64,000 bases of DNA from Aporrectodea caliginosa (taxonomy: Eukaryota > Annelida > Clitellata > Crassiclitellata > Lumbricidae). Positions 47,590-59,400 of this stretch are shown here, piece after piece. The stretch is from positions 789,001 through 853,000 of the forward strand of contig JACEVL010000148.1 of NCBI GenBank assembly GCA_020284085.1, read 5' to 3'. A program made the position numbers and the translations under genes. Each line of letters opens with the position of its first letter. The stretch's first letter is position 1. The notes beneath the pieces were generated by a model. That model was not told the origin of the DNA and ran no database searches. It was given only the letters and a program-made list of their open reading frames with translations.

Positions 47590-47865
47590 CATTCATTCAT
47601 ATTGAGGATTTATATAGCGCCCTTTCAAGGAAACTACTCAGAGGCGCTCCCAACTCCAGCACGGCTAAAAAGAAGTCTTAAGGTTTGAAAGAACAAAGGA
47701 GAGAAGGTCCTGGGAGAGAGGTGAAGCTCTAGAGGAAGACCATTCCAGGTCGAAGGACCCACCACCAAGAAATCGTGGTTCTGCCTAGCGGAGGTACGAG
47801 CAAAATGGACAAGTTGGAAGACCCTGTCCCATAGACTCTGACCATGCAATAATGGTCAAAGGTCT
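47590..47865 (-). pseudogene. LINE C-terminal remnant with complete 3' end, minus strand
   Basis: The minus frame reads RQNHDFLVVGPSTWNGLPLE and FSRAGVGSASE then stop, followed (reversed) by AGGGCGCTATATAAATCC and (GAAT)n. Its stop lies inside the shared hairpin GAGCGCCTCTGAGTAG. Same family as 44890-45132. Confidence 0.8.
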
Positions 47866-48199
47866 GTAAGACTCGGCAGCCAATTGGTTGAGCGCTCCCC
47901 TTGTAACGCACAGAGTATGGATTCGAGCTGCCTCTGAGCACGTCACTCACTCACAATTGCAAAGCGCCATTGAGCGCTTAGTCATCAGATGGTGGAGCTT
48001 AATAAACGAGTAACATCAAACCGATGGGCCCGCGTAACCATGTTAACATTGACTGTACAGTACTAGCTATGGTGGATAATGGCAGATAAGTAAGTAGCAC
48101 AGATAGACATCCCTAGCTGAGGTGGGCAAGTACAAAGAAGCACCGTAAGTACACGAGGCAATGGTTCGGTTTTCTTCGGTCAGTGCAAACATTACTCCT

Positions 48200-51100
48200 T
48201 CACAGCACTCTTTTAGCACGCTTTTTCTTTGGAAGATATTTTCCAGCTGGATCCGGGACAAAGTACTTCCTCCAGACGGAAGAATAAGGAGCAGTGCTGC
48301 TTTGCTGCCACGGTTTGTGCGGGCCACTCCAGTGAAGGAGTTTCGCGCTTTCGATCATCCGGGCCGAATACCTCTCACTCTGAGTCATGCCTGTAACAGA
48401 ATTCAAATGCATTTGTAAAATATTTGTAAATGGAACTGTAAAAGGACGTCTACACAGTACACAGAACCTCGTTAAGAACCTTCCTTCTGTCCAATGGAAA
48501 AGTGTCTTAAGCCTGTCTTCCATCTCATTTATTTAGACATTACTGAGAAACTTGATCCAGAGATGCTGAACATCTACGTACTCTGTCAACTGTGGAAGGC
48601 AATTTTGCTTGGGCTCCAAGAGTATGTGTATGTGTGTTTCTGTGGGCCTGCCAATGGTGACTGTTCTATCTAGCCTTCTGTGCATGGTTTTGCTAAATGA
48701 TAAAACTCCAGTTCCTAATGACATATACATGCATAGGCTAGTTCAGAGAGCACCTCTGATTAGTTAGTTTGCTCTTAAAGTGGTGCTATATAAATGTTTA
48801 ATTACAATTAACAATTTTTTAGATAACAAACAAGTCTTTTTTCTTTTGCCATGGCTCTGGGCTGGGAGCACTCCTGAGTAGATTTCTTGAAGGTGTGCTA
48901 TATAAATCTCCAGAATGAATGAATGAACGAATTCATTAGATCAGACTATTTAATATTAGTATGCTTCATACGACTGCATCATGAAATATCAGATTTGCAA
49001 GCATCACACTGTACACATGTATATGTGTACCTAGTTTTCTATAGTGCCCTTTAAATATCTCCTTAAGTTAGCATGAGAGGCAGCCATGTGTATGAGAGAC
49101 CTTATAGTGATTTCAATTTTCTTAGCCATGGCATACAAGGGTGAGTGGCCAGTCCTCTCCCTCATCTTCCGACCAACAGTTTGTAGTCAGCAGACTCATT
49201 ACAGCCGAGTTGGCTAGGGGCGCAGGTGGAGTCGAAATCTTGAAGCAAACTCCTGCTCTAGCAAGATCTTTGGTACTAAATACTAAAGCAGTCAGTAACT
49301 TTTGTACTAATGACACACATACACTTTGTGCTAAAACACTAACACCACTTACCAAGGTGACGCACGTTCCACAATGGGTCTAACTTGGCGTACTTGTGGT
49401 AAAGCACAATCATCAGCGGCGGCTGTGATCCACCTCCACCTTTCTCATTGCCATAGATATCATCCCTTCAGAAAACAAGAAACATTACATTGTCATAGCT
49501 CTGAACACGACCACGGAGAGGGAGCTTTTCCAGTACCCCAGAATTACTTGATTAGAGCAGAACTTCTTCTTAATGAACTTGAACACAACTTCTAAAGGCT
49601 ACAGAGTGCAGCAGGTGGTATATGGAGTACTCAGACATATAACATGGCACAGCGGCTGATTGATTACAGTAATTGGCCTGTAATGTGGAGATTACGGGTC
49701 CGAGCCTTGCCCGAGGCAGTTACTGGTTAGGGACGTTGAGCAAGTCCTTCACTCACAGTTGCTCAATGCCATCGATGCTCTGTAGTCTGGTCGTGTACAG
49801 TTCTGAACTTTGGAAGGAAGGCAATATCAAAATACAGTTGTATTGTATTGTATTGTATACATGCAATCAGCCTACATATGAAAGCGCCTCTGAATAGTCT
49901 ATGCTGCGAGAGGCGCTCTACAAATATTTAGATACGATACGATCCGATACATGTATATGTTGCAATGTGATGTAATGTGGTTAGATGTCATGATCGCAGA
50001 TCATATCATAAATATCATTAAAGTAAGAGAACAACGTTTCTTGAAATCCTTAAGGGCAGCATAATATCCTGCTCTGCTCGTTTGCCAAATGTCCATATTT
50101 TAATTGTAATCAGACACTTACAAAGTGACACTTCAAAAATAAACTCATCAGTGGCGCTCCTGACCCGAACCAGTGAAATCGCTGTCAAATAAGACAGACT
50201 TCCGGTGCTTGCGAAACTGTGGAAGGGACAAACTACTACAGTTAACTAAGGAGCCATGTACTTCTCTCAGATTTCCTCATCTAATCTTAGCAATGTTACT
50301 GCTTATGTGTTTGGAATGTGTAGAAACTGAATTTTCCTAACATTTTGTTTAGAACCATCCAGTATTCGATCTGTTTCGTCACGTTCTTTGTCCGCCATTT
50401 ATCCACGTCAAACACGTAGACGCCGGTGTTAAAGGAACACGTCTGGCGATCCATCCTGACATCCTTCACGTGTTCGTTGTCAAAATTGATATAGTGCCGA
50501 TATGAATTCTACCAAAAACAAACCATTAACACTGGAATTAAAAAGCTTAGAAACAGAGCAAAGATTGAGTTAACACAGATCCAATTCAAGCTCTGCAAAA
50601 TATTTCTAAATAAACGTCTTTCTATATTAAGTAATGCAACATAGGATTTATGTACCAACTTTAACACTTTAACGACGAGAGTGTACTACAAGCGACTGGG
50701 AAACCAACACAGCTTGTCATTAAAGTGCTAAGAACAAATGTCGAGTTATGTCAAACGATTTATATAAAATGCCTTCAAGACACCTTGTTAACCCTTTAAT
50801 GACGAGCGTGTACTAAAATGTATGGGAAAACCAATGCAGCTCGTCGTTAAAGGTTAATCAATCGATGTACATCAATCACTCAGTGTACAATAATCAGTCA
50901 GTGTACATCAATCCATCAATGTACAGCGATCAGTCGATGTAGTACAAATGATCAGTGAAACCAGTTGGCACTACTAAAACCAGTCTTTACTTACATCAAC
51001 AAACGTAAATCGTTTTGCCGAAGATGAGCAATCATCACTGAATGCAGCAATGTTTGGTTCCACGAGTTTTATTCTGTATAGGTCGTGAACATCTCCTGCA

Positions 51101-54100
51101 ATTATTCATCTAATTTACATACCAGTTGATAGTATGACACGACTTAGCATTAAAAGGTTGACCGGATAACCAAACGACCTCAATTGAGGCGACTAAAGCC
51201 TGTAAAATCTTAAAACTGACCTGTTTAGCCGAGGTTGGGTCGGCAGTGCTATTGAGTAGTAACCTTGAATGGGCGCTATATAAATCCTTGTAATGAATTA
51301 AATAAATAAATGAATGAATGAATATACAACCAACTTACAAGGTCAGAGCTCAGTCAGTTATGTTAGTTTATAATACATTTATTTATTTATTGGCAGATCA
51401 ATAAATCTTAATCTTGTCCAGGGCCGCTATATGGAGTCCTCTCAGCAGGTTTGAAGCCACAATCATTGGATTATGCTACAGAATCCTTACAACATGCTTC
51501 ATTGTTAAACAAGTACTGAATTGCTGATATGATGGTAAACTGTTAGAAGAAAGTAGATTCCCTACCTACCCTGAACAATGCAGTCATTGTCAATGTGTAT
51601 CACATTTCCACGTAATTCAGGAAAATATTGAGCATAATAGAACCTCGCATAATTCATCTACAACAGCAGCAACAACAACACTAATTATTCAAAACTGAAA
51701 ATCTATTTATAGCTGCTGCATTCATGATCTGTGAGGCCCATGTGTAAGCAATTCCAAACACATGATATAAACAACATCACAAAGCCAGCAGAGCAGACAG
51801 TACCGGTACTGTTTGATTCGGGGCAAAATAACATCCGGGCATCCAGTTAGCTAGCAGAGTATTATTGTGAATCTAAGGAGTCAGCAAAGATAAAGAATGA
51901 GTTGTCTGGCCTTACAAGGAAGCCCTAAGGAATTGTTGGTTTTTGAATTACAGATAGGCTACCACACAGATATGAAGTTGCATTGGATTTAATTCATAAT
52001 TGTAAGTGTCCATTCATATGGTTTTTTCTCTTCAAGAAAACTCAAAAAAAATGCTCCAATCCTGATTACACAGGACTACAATCGATCAGAATGGTCTTTG
52101 ACTGCTTGCAAAATAGCGGCATGGAGGGTAAAAGAAGCTCATGTCCAGTGGCGTAACGAAGGGGGAGGGGGGAGCCGCCCCCGGGTGCAGCACCAGAGGG
52201 GCGCAAAATTAGCTTTCAGTGGTACACAGTACTATGACAAGAAAATTAAACGGGGCACAGTCGTCAACCTTTGCACCCAGGCGCTGAAACCCTTCGTTGT
52301 GCCACTGCTCATGTCACAGATCGTAGTATGGTATCCTGTTCCAGTATAGGGGCCGACCAATGCAAAGCTACCATGTATCAGATGAAAACAGAAAATGAAA
52401 CACCAATCATACTTAGACCTAATGTTTCATACTCACAGGATCCGCCAACTCTTGTTGTCCAAGGCGAACTCGAATCATCTTTTCAACTCGAGACGTATCA
52501 AAGACTTTAATCTTATAACGAATGTCTTTCAGTTTCGACTTCTCTATCCATTTTCTGTTTACGTATATAAAAAGCACCACATTATTAACCTAACTATAAC
52601 ACAGTGTTAGTGGGGCATAGGTTTGAGCCACTTGTAGCCCTAAGCAATTACCAGTATTATCTTAAGTAATGGGTAAGCTTGTTGCCAGGAAAGGATTCTG
52701 GTAACTCTAAACCCCTATCAGGGTAGATGATAAGAATGATCGCTGGTCGAATGGTCACTAGGTAAACAAACATGGATGCTTTTGACTTCGCTCAAATAGA
52801 GCGAACGCTGCTACCTATGTGTGTCATTCCATAATGCAATTCACTCAGTAAATAAGTAACCAATACAAAGACATTTAAAGAAATGAACTTTTACTTGACA
52901 TTTAAAGAAATGAACTTTTATTTGATATTTACAGGAACGAACTTTTATTTGGTCTGTAATATATTTACTTAATATATGCACTAACCATGTCTAAGTATTG
53001 TTATTTACTTAATGAGTGAACTGCATTATGGGATGTTGCTGGGAGGTAGCAGCACTCTATTTGATCAAAGTCAGTGGCAGCCATATTCGTTTACCTAGTG
53101 ACTGGTCAAATGGCGATCAGCCTTAACATCTACCCCTATCAGAATTTTCTTTTGTGACACTGGCCATGTGCAGGGACTTATGAAAAATAGTCTATTTGTT
53201 CAATGTGCCAGATTTTTAACCCAAGGTTGGGAATTCATATACCCACCATGGTAGACAAATCTAAATGTCAATATCTTTATTGTATGAGCAGAAACCGTTG
53301 ACACCATATCTTACCGTAGATAAGCATGTGCATCTTGTGCTACCAAGATGTGAAACATAACAGGATATTGAGTATTCTGCTCGATGCTGTTGATGGTTGC
53401 TATGGCACCAATGAGCGTCTCGTCATCAACGGAAAGACAAACATGGCTGACGTCCTTGAAGAAGGGATCATTCTTCATCTGATGTTTACCATGTGAATGG
53501 GAACTGATGTTGACGTCTGAAAAAAGAATTCATGAGAACAGTCTGATATCATTGAAAAAGGGATCATCCTATTAATATTACGATAATTTTTAATGCGCAC
53601 AAGGTCAGACAGAAGTGTGAATCTGAGGAGCGGTTAAACAGTCACCAGGTGAAAAGCGGTTAGGTATCCAGATTTATTCTATCTATTAATTGAAGAACAT
53701 ACCCACACGCTCAAAATCCAAACTCACTTGTGACGTGGCCATCAGTCCGGGAAGCAGCCGTGCCAAACGTTAGGGAGTAGTACACAGCAACAAGCAGTAT
53801 TCCAATCAGAGCGATGAAGGCAACTGAAAGAAGAAACACCAACGACTGAAGTATGCTTTCAGAAGCAGCTCAAAAAACACGTTCAACTTGTCTTGTTGCC
53901 CACCTCTTTAGATCTGTCAGGTGACATGAAGCAAGTTCAAGCAACAATTAAAAGCGATGTACTCTTGAATGTAATGCAATGTATGTAATGTAATGTAATG
54001 TAACAAGACATTTATATAGCACCACTTAAGAGTCTCACAGAAGCACTCAACACGAGGCCATCAAACAGCTGAAAAAAATGCGTCTTTAAGAGTCGAGAGA

Positions 54101-54497
54101 AACCCATGTAGCCACATGCAGCATTAGTGGCACGCACTAATGCTTAACTATCACAATACTGGTAGACAAAACCTGAATGTAAGCTTACTTAGTTATCGGT
54201 GGGTGACCTTAAAGTGGTGGTCAAAGTATACTAAATTTGTACAAGGGAAGGGGATGAAGGGAGGGAGATGGGAAGTAGGTGGGAGAGGAGAGTGAAAACG
54301 GGAGAAGGGTGTTGATCACCACCACTTTGTGAGGCAAAGTCACACCCTTGTCGGCGAGTAGCTGCAAAAACTGACACTAGGGATTGCCTGCATATAAAAA
54401 CATCCAAACCAGAAAATGCATCGCCTTCATGACCAAAACCACAGCAATAGTTGAAGTAAAATCACCCAATCTTACTTTTATAAGTCTTGCGTAGCAT
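48200..54497 (-). CDS. GLT8D1/GLT8D2-like glycosyltransferase family 8 protein, complete
   Basis: Nine coding exons on the minus strand join with matching phases: 54497-54476, 53823-53728, 53516-53315, 52554-52437, 51657-51570, 51095-50995, 50508-50342, 49465-49353, 48390-48200. Total 1098 nt, 365 residues; human GLT8D1 is 371 as recalled. It begins MLRKTYKIAFIALIGILLVA: a short basic tail, then one signal-anchor helix, so a type II Golgi/ER membrane protein. Further landmarks are VIHIDNDCIVQGD (metal-binding DxD, here DND), AAFSDDCSS, CSFNTGVYVFDVDKWRTKNV, PPLMIVLYHKYAKLDPLWNV, AKLLHWSGPHKPW and YFVPDPAGKY, all characteristic of GLT8D1/2. All introns use GT/AG; the donor after exon 7 (GTTAGG) is weak. 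The family is retaining, using nucleotide-sugars; the exact donor is unknown. Confidence 0.92.
48820..48935 (+). pseudogene. LINE/SINE 3' tail relic
   Basis: GGGAGCACTCCTGAGTAG...GGTGTGCTATATAAATC, then (GAAT)n. Lies in the 3' flank to last-intron region of the minus-strand glycosyltransferase gene. Confidence 0.7.
49640..49945 (+). mobile_element. tRNA-derived SINE with (TTGTA)n segment
   Basis: Head with CAGCGGCTGATTGATTACAG and TACGGGTCCGAGCC box-like segments, body with GAGCAAGTCCTTCACTCACAG and GTTGCTCAATGCC as in the SINE at 23996, then (TTGTA)n. A further tail (GCGCCTCTGAATAG...GAGGCGCTCTACAAAT) follows at 49885-49933. In the intron between glycosyltransferase exons 7 and 8. Confidence 0.65.
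50142..50243. repeat. Dispersed repeat, partner of 21016-21125
   Basis: Same orientation and about 100 bp of clear similarity to the partner. Confidence 0.75.
50661..50731. mobile_element. 71-bp TTAA-flanked palindromic element, copy 4
   Basis: TTAACACTTTAACGACGAG and CTTGTCATTAAAGTGCTAA; the right TTAA has mutated to CTAA. In a glycosyltransferase intron. Confidence 0.8.
50788..50857. mobile_element. 70-bp TTAA-flanked palindromic element, copy 5
   Basis: TTAACCCTTTAATGACGAG and CTCGTCGTTAAAGGTTAA, with intact TTAA on both sides. The CCCTTT start after TTAA is like piggyBac-superfamily termini. Only 57 bp from copy 4. Confidence 0.85.
51185..51325 (+). repeat. LINE/SINE 3' tail relic with (GAAT)n
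   Basis: GTCGGCAGTGCTATTGAGTAG...GGGCGCTATATAAATCC, then AAATAAATGAATGAATG. Lies in a glycosyltransferase intron, antisense to that gene. Confidence 0.7.
52146..52307. mobile_element. hAT-like miniature element with CAGTGGCGTAACGAAGGG ends
   Basis: A 162-bp element. The left end CAGTGGCGTAACGAAGGG is inverted at the right as CCCTTCGTTGTGCCACTG. A perfect 8-bp duplication, CTCATGTC, lies at 52138-52145 and 52308-52315. It sits in the intron between glycosyltransferase exons 4 and 5, 130 bp from exon 4. No transposase. Confidence 0.93.
52871..52952. repeat. 27-bp tandem repeat, three copies
   Basis: ACATTTAAAGAAATGAACTT-type units at about 52871, 52898 and 52925; the third is diverged. Confidence 0.85.
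53970..54070 (-). repeat. SINE 3' tail with (TAATG)n
   Basis: (TAATG)n, AAGACATTTATATAGCACCAC, TCACAGAAGCACTC. Near-duplicate of 24300-24372. Confidence 0.7.
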
Positions 54498-54499
54498 AG

Positions 54500-56415
54500 T
54501 TACGCTTTCAAAATTCTAATCATGTTTCGCTTAGGAAGCCCTGGATTTAATTTAACTTTCTCCCTAGGACCTAAAATGCAAAAGACTGGAAACTCATTAT
54601 TAAACGCCATCCTACTATTTTATACCTGTTGGGCGATATTCGGGGTATGCGAAAATATCGCGTCTTGTCTGCATAACAAATGCATTCTTCCAATTATATT
54701 TATTTAGTTCATCCACGAATAATTACGTCTGCGATGTAAAATATTGCCTGTCGATATTTAAAACAGCATATTTAATAGCAGACGTAAAAACTGAAGCAGA
54801 GCGACATCTGTGGATAAGAGCTCAACCGGATATAACATTTTTCAACGCGTGCCAATCAAAGATTTTGAAATCTTTGGTACCATTCCGCCACTTTAACTTT
54901 ATGGCATCCATGCAAGGCGCCCATCTGTGCTATTATTCATTTTACCAATTCCATCTGGCGAATGGAAGGCTAAGTCAACGTTAAGTGGTAGCAGGAATCG
55001 ATACCGCTTCCTACTTGATGTTCTGCTCTTCACACCAGTGATATTACCATTTATCTATCGGGTTCAATGAGATCATGTAAATCGTCTACTCTTAATTAAA
55101 TCAAAAAAGAATAAATGCAAGAGGAAGAAAGAGGTTTCATCGAGCGGCAGATGAAGAAACTATTAGAGGTGAGAGTTGGGCTCAAGTACTGCAGTTTATT
55201 AAATCAGCTGGACCCGGATCTAATAATGGTCTCTTAAACGCTCTGCATCCTGAATTATCAGTCAACATATTAACAGTGAGTAGCCTTAGAACTTATGGTT
55301 TGGATGTTCCATTATTCACAGTTTAACCACAAGTTTCAACAAACAATAATAACTAAAGCCACAGTCAACTCATACGAATTTTTATTATTGACTTCATTTC
55401 TAAACAAGTGGCATACGAGAGAAATGCAATGTCTATCAATACTTCACCATCCATGGTTATGATTAGAATTACAAGAAGCAAATTCATGACCTCTTGATTG
55501 TCAATCCCACAAGCTGACAAATAAACCACAAAATTCATCATTTGCTTTAGTTTCTTTACAAGACATCAAAACTTACAGGAAGTATGGGTTAAAAACTCTT
55601 CACAGAACAAACCAGCAAAGTTTACCCATTGTATGCCACACCAGACACAAAAAATGAAGCATGCTGAATAAAACTTACTCACTAAAGCAGTCAATACAAC
55701 AGATAAACTCATACAAAACAGTTTAGGAATGACAAAGAACTGCACGCGAACAAACTAATCCCTTACAGCGTTCTTTTAAATGTCAATAGAAATACTGATG
55801 CCACAGCTATGACAGCTGCTAAGATGATCACTTTTAATGGCAAGCATGTAATTTTTACAATTTAATAATAAATAACTAATTATAGCTGAATAATAATGTT
55901 TCGGTGATTTGATAAAATAATGCAAGAAAATGTTAAAGTTGTTCTCACAGAAAACTAGGCCTCAGTTGTTTTCCAGTATATAACATACACACCCAGAAGC
56001 CTAATTTTTTTGACCAAGTCAACTCATTCTAATTTTTTTGAATAAATTTTTAAAATCAATACAATTTGTGTAACCAGTCCTTGGCATAGTGCCTCTGAGG
56101 GAGAAAATGTGCTATATAAACGTACATATGTATATACCTACACAACTCGAGTTTGCCTCTCGAAAAACAGTGCGACAGAAAACACAAAGTTCTTGAAAAA
56201 ATCTGAAGAAACTGCAGCAAGAAATTTGAACGAAATTAAACGACACCTTTACGTCAAACAGAATTATATCTTTGGAAGAACACCACCGCAGAAGCTCTAT
56301 GCCTAGCTAGAAACTAGAAACCTTCAGCATACAAAACTCGTACACGGCACGATCACGGGTAATTCTCGAGTCGATGTCGCAAATACAAAATTAAACCACA
56401 CCTGCAGTGAAAGCC
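54500..56415. other. Intergenic stretch between the two minus-strand genes
   Basis: Upstream of the glycosyltransferase start codon at 54497 and downstream of the CARD gene's stop at 56420. AT-rich, no exon recognised. The glycosyltransferase promoter should lie here, but no specific element is clear. Confidence 0.45.
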
Positions 56416-56419
56416 ATTC

Positions 56420-59400
56420 TCAGACACATTCCTTTCCAATATGTACACAAAGTTTCTGAATGAATTCTTTGTCTGATAAACCGTCTCTCCATAGCGATGA
56501 AACTGATGACATGAAAACGAAGGTTTTGCTTCTTTCGACTGGTGTTGGTGGAGCGTGCTTCAAACGTCTGACTGCTGCCTTGAGCAAGATCAGATTAAGA
56601 ATCGAAGAATCTAGTTGTTGTATCTAGACGATAACGACAAATAACAAAACAATAAATATACCATTTCAATGGCTGGCTCAGGTATGCCACAAGGTTAATA
56701 AAACAAAAATCCATGACTTTCCATGACTTTAAGACTTATTTTAGACAAAAAAGGACCTACTTTGTGTCTTATTTATCAGAATTTAAAAATATGATTAGAA
56801 ATATGTCTACTAATGATTTCTCCACTTTCCATGACTTTCCATGACCTAGCTATCTTCAAATTCCATGACTTCAAATTCCATGACTTTTTGGAAAACACCT
56901 GTTTTGCCAGGTTTTTCCAGGCCTTAAATTCTTTGAAGTCTAATTCCATGACTTTCCAGTTTTCCAGGATGCGTGGCAACCCTGCTGGTTTAACTTCTCT
57001 TTTGCATGAGATGCAACAGTCATGGTTATTGTGCTGGACTGTCAGCCAAGAGGTTGGGAGTTCAAATCCATGTCAGGGCAGAAAGTCCAGCAAAAATAAC
57101 GTTACACTGGTGTAGGTAAGGGCATGAATTTATAAAAGTAGCGACACCATGAAAGCAGAGGCAGCGGTGCATAGTACGCAGCTGAGGGAGGTTGTAAAAG
57201 CATGAGCTAAATATATACTTTACATTTTTTAGAATTTATCATGCATGCTGTATTTAATGAGCACCAATTAAATCTTTCAGCGTAAAGACATGCTAAATGA
57301 AATCAGAAACAAAGGCAAACTAAATAACATACCGAAATTGAGTTGTGCGACCGACTGCTAGAACTGGAAACATGAAGACTCATTGCAGATGCTGAATCTA
57401 TAATGAAAAAAAAATATGTAATTGATTCATTTATTTATTCACTTATCAATCCAACTGTTAACAGCATATATTTCCATACATTCTAATGGAAATGGAGCTG
57501 ACTGGCAGGACTTAGGCATGGCACACGAGGGCAGGCAGCCAATCCCATCCCTTGCCAGCTAGGCCTAGTTCACTTAGAGGCGAAGGCAGAACATAACCTC
57601 AAACTATCTGTCTGACCTTACCATGGCTAATACCATTAGCAAGACAATCTGAAAACATAAGGTTTTGCTCACATGATTCATTCATTCTAAGGATTTATAT
57701 AGCACCTCTTCCAGCACATCCACTCAACCGAGCAAGTTTTTGACAGCCCAGTCTATTATAATATGGGTCATGAAACGACAAAGCCTATAGCCAATATCCA
57801 ACCCAAATGTTACATTTTTCCAGAGCTTTTTTAATGCGTTTAATTTGTATTAGCTTTTTTAAGTCCCAAGGTATCACAATCAGGCACCTCGGGCCCAAAA
57901 AATAATATAGCAATAGTAAAACGATACAGTACCTGAAGAATCCAACCGTTTTTTACACAGTTTGTAGTCGCTTTTCGAGACGGTGACCTTGAACTGTGTG
58001 TGCTGTGACTCGAGCAACTTTGTGTTGAAGAGATCGCCAATCAGATTCTGTAGCTGTCCCGATTGATACAAGAGCCATAGCTGATTGAGCGATACCAACG
58101 ATGGGCAGAAAAAGTAGAAGATGATGTAGCTTTCAATATGAATGCAGACGCATTCGACGTTTATCTTTGTGAGTTCGCCGACGAGCCGGTTGTCTTCGAT
58201 ATATTGTGAAACGGGCGTCGAGTGGAGATGTCGTGTCACGTCGTTGACTTGATCCATGATTGCTCTCTCCCGGACAACATGACGACAAGACTGAGGAAGC
58301 ATCTCGACCTTGGCTGATATGACCTCACCTGAGTAGAACAGACACCCTTTTGGATTTAGTTTGGACCTTATTGCGACATAAATTAACACCTAAAGAGTAA
58401 TTATTAAAATTTGAAGAGCAATTATTATTATTTAAAGAGTAATTGTGATGACAAAACTGCGGCAGCATTTCCACCTTGGCTAAAATAACATCACCTGTGC
58501 AGAACAGAAACCCTTTGGATTTAGTTTGGATTATCGTAGCATTAAATACAATTTAAAGAGTAATTATTTATAGGGAATTTGATTGGATCCTTCAGTTGCT
58601 CAGCCACTGGGCAGGTACATGCTTAAAATGATGTCTCTTCTCGTGATGAGGATAATTAAATATAGCACTTATTTAATTTTGCATAGCTAATTAGTGCATA
58701 TAACTTCCATAAATGCAACCAACACTTGTTTAGTCCACTCCATATGCACTACAAATATTGTGCTACTACTATAAATCAGCCATCTGCACATTTTTTAAAG
58801 ATCGATCCTCACATTTTATATAAATCATGACAAATAGATCCTGCAGTTCCATAGTCTTCCATGGAACAAAATCAAAGCTAAGCACCTTGCAGCCGAATGA
58901 AGACAACACATTGAATAACCACAAGTGTTGTATAGAAAAACGTTTAGAATTTCTGAATAATTATATAACACTATCTACAAATTTACAAGTAACTCTGCTC
59001 ATTTGTGTATGCTTGTATAAGACAATGTATGTATGCATATATATACCTGCCATTTGCAGAGCACCCTATAAAAATCTCAAACAGTGAGTGCCGTGAGTTT
59101 AATAGATTTCGAATCAACATTTTGCGTGTTGCCCACCTTGGCCAAAGTATTTCAGTAGATGGCTCTGTTTTGTTTCTTTGAGACCCTCAAAGAAGTATTG
59201 CCAGGTGACATCGCTACTCCTCATGAGGACCTTGAGGAGTTTCTTGTTGATCTGGTAGTCCGTGGAACGAACGCAGATCCTCTGATAGTCTGTCTTGCTG
59301 ATCGCGCCGCACGAGTATAACATATCAACGAGACCAACTTTTGCATCGAGGAGTATTGCCAAAAGCGGTTCAACTTTGGTGATGTGTTGTAACTCTTCAT

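Noticed and set aside
49122..49355. Coding exon of the glycosyltransferase
   Set aside because: The frame overlaps SINE-like sequence; the real exon is 49353-49465, which fits phase and motif.
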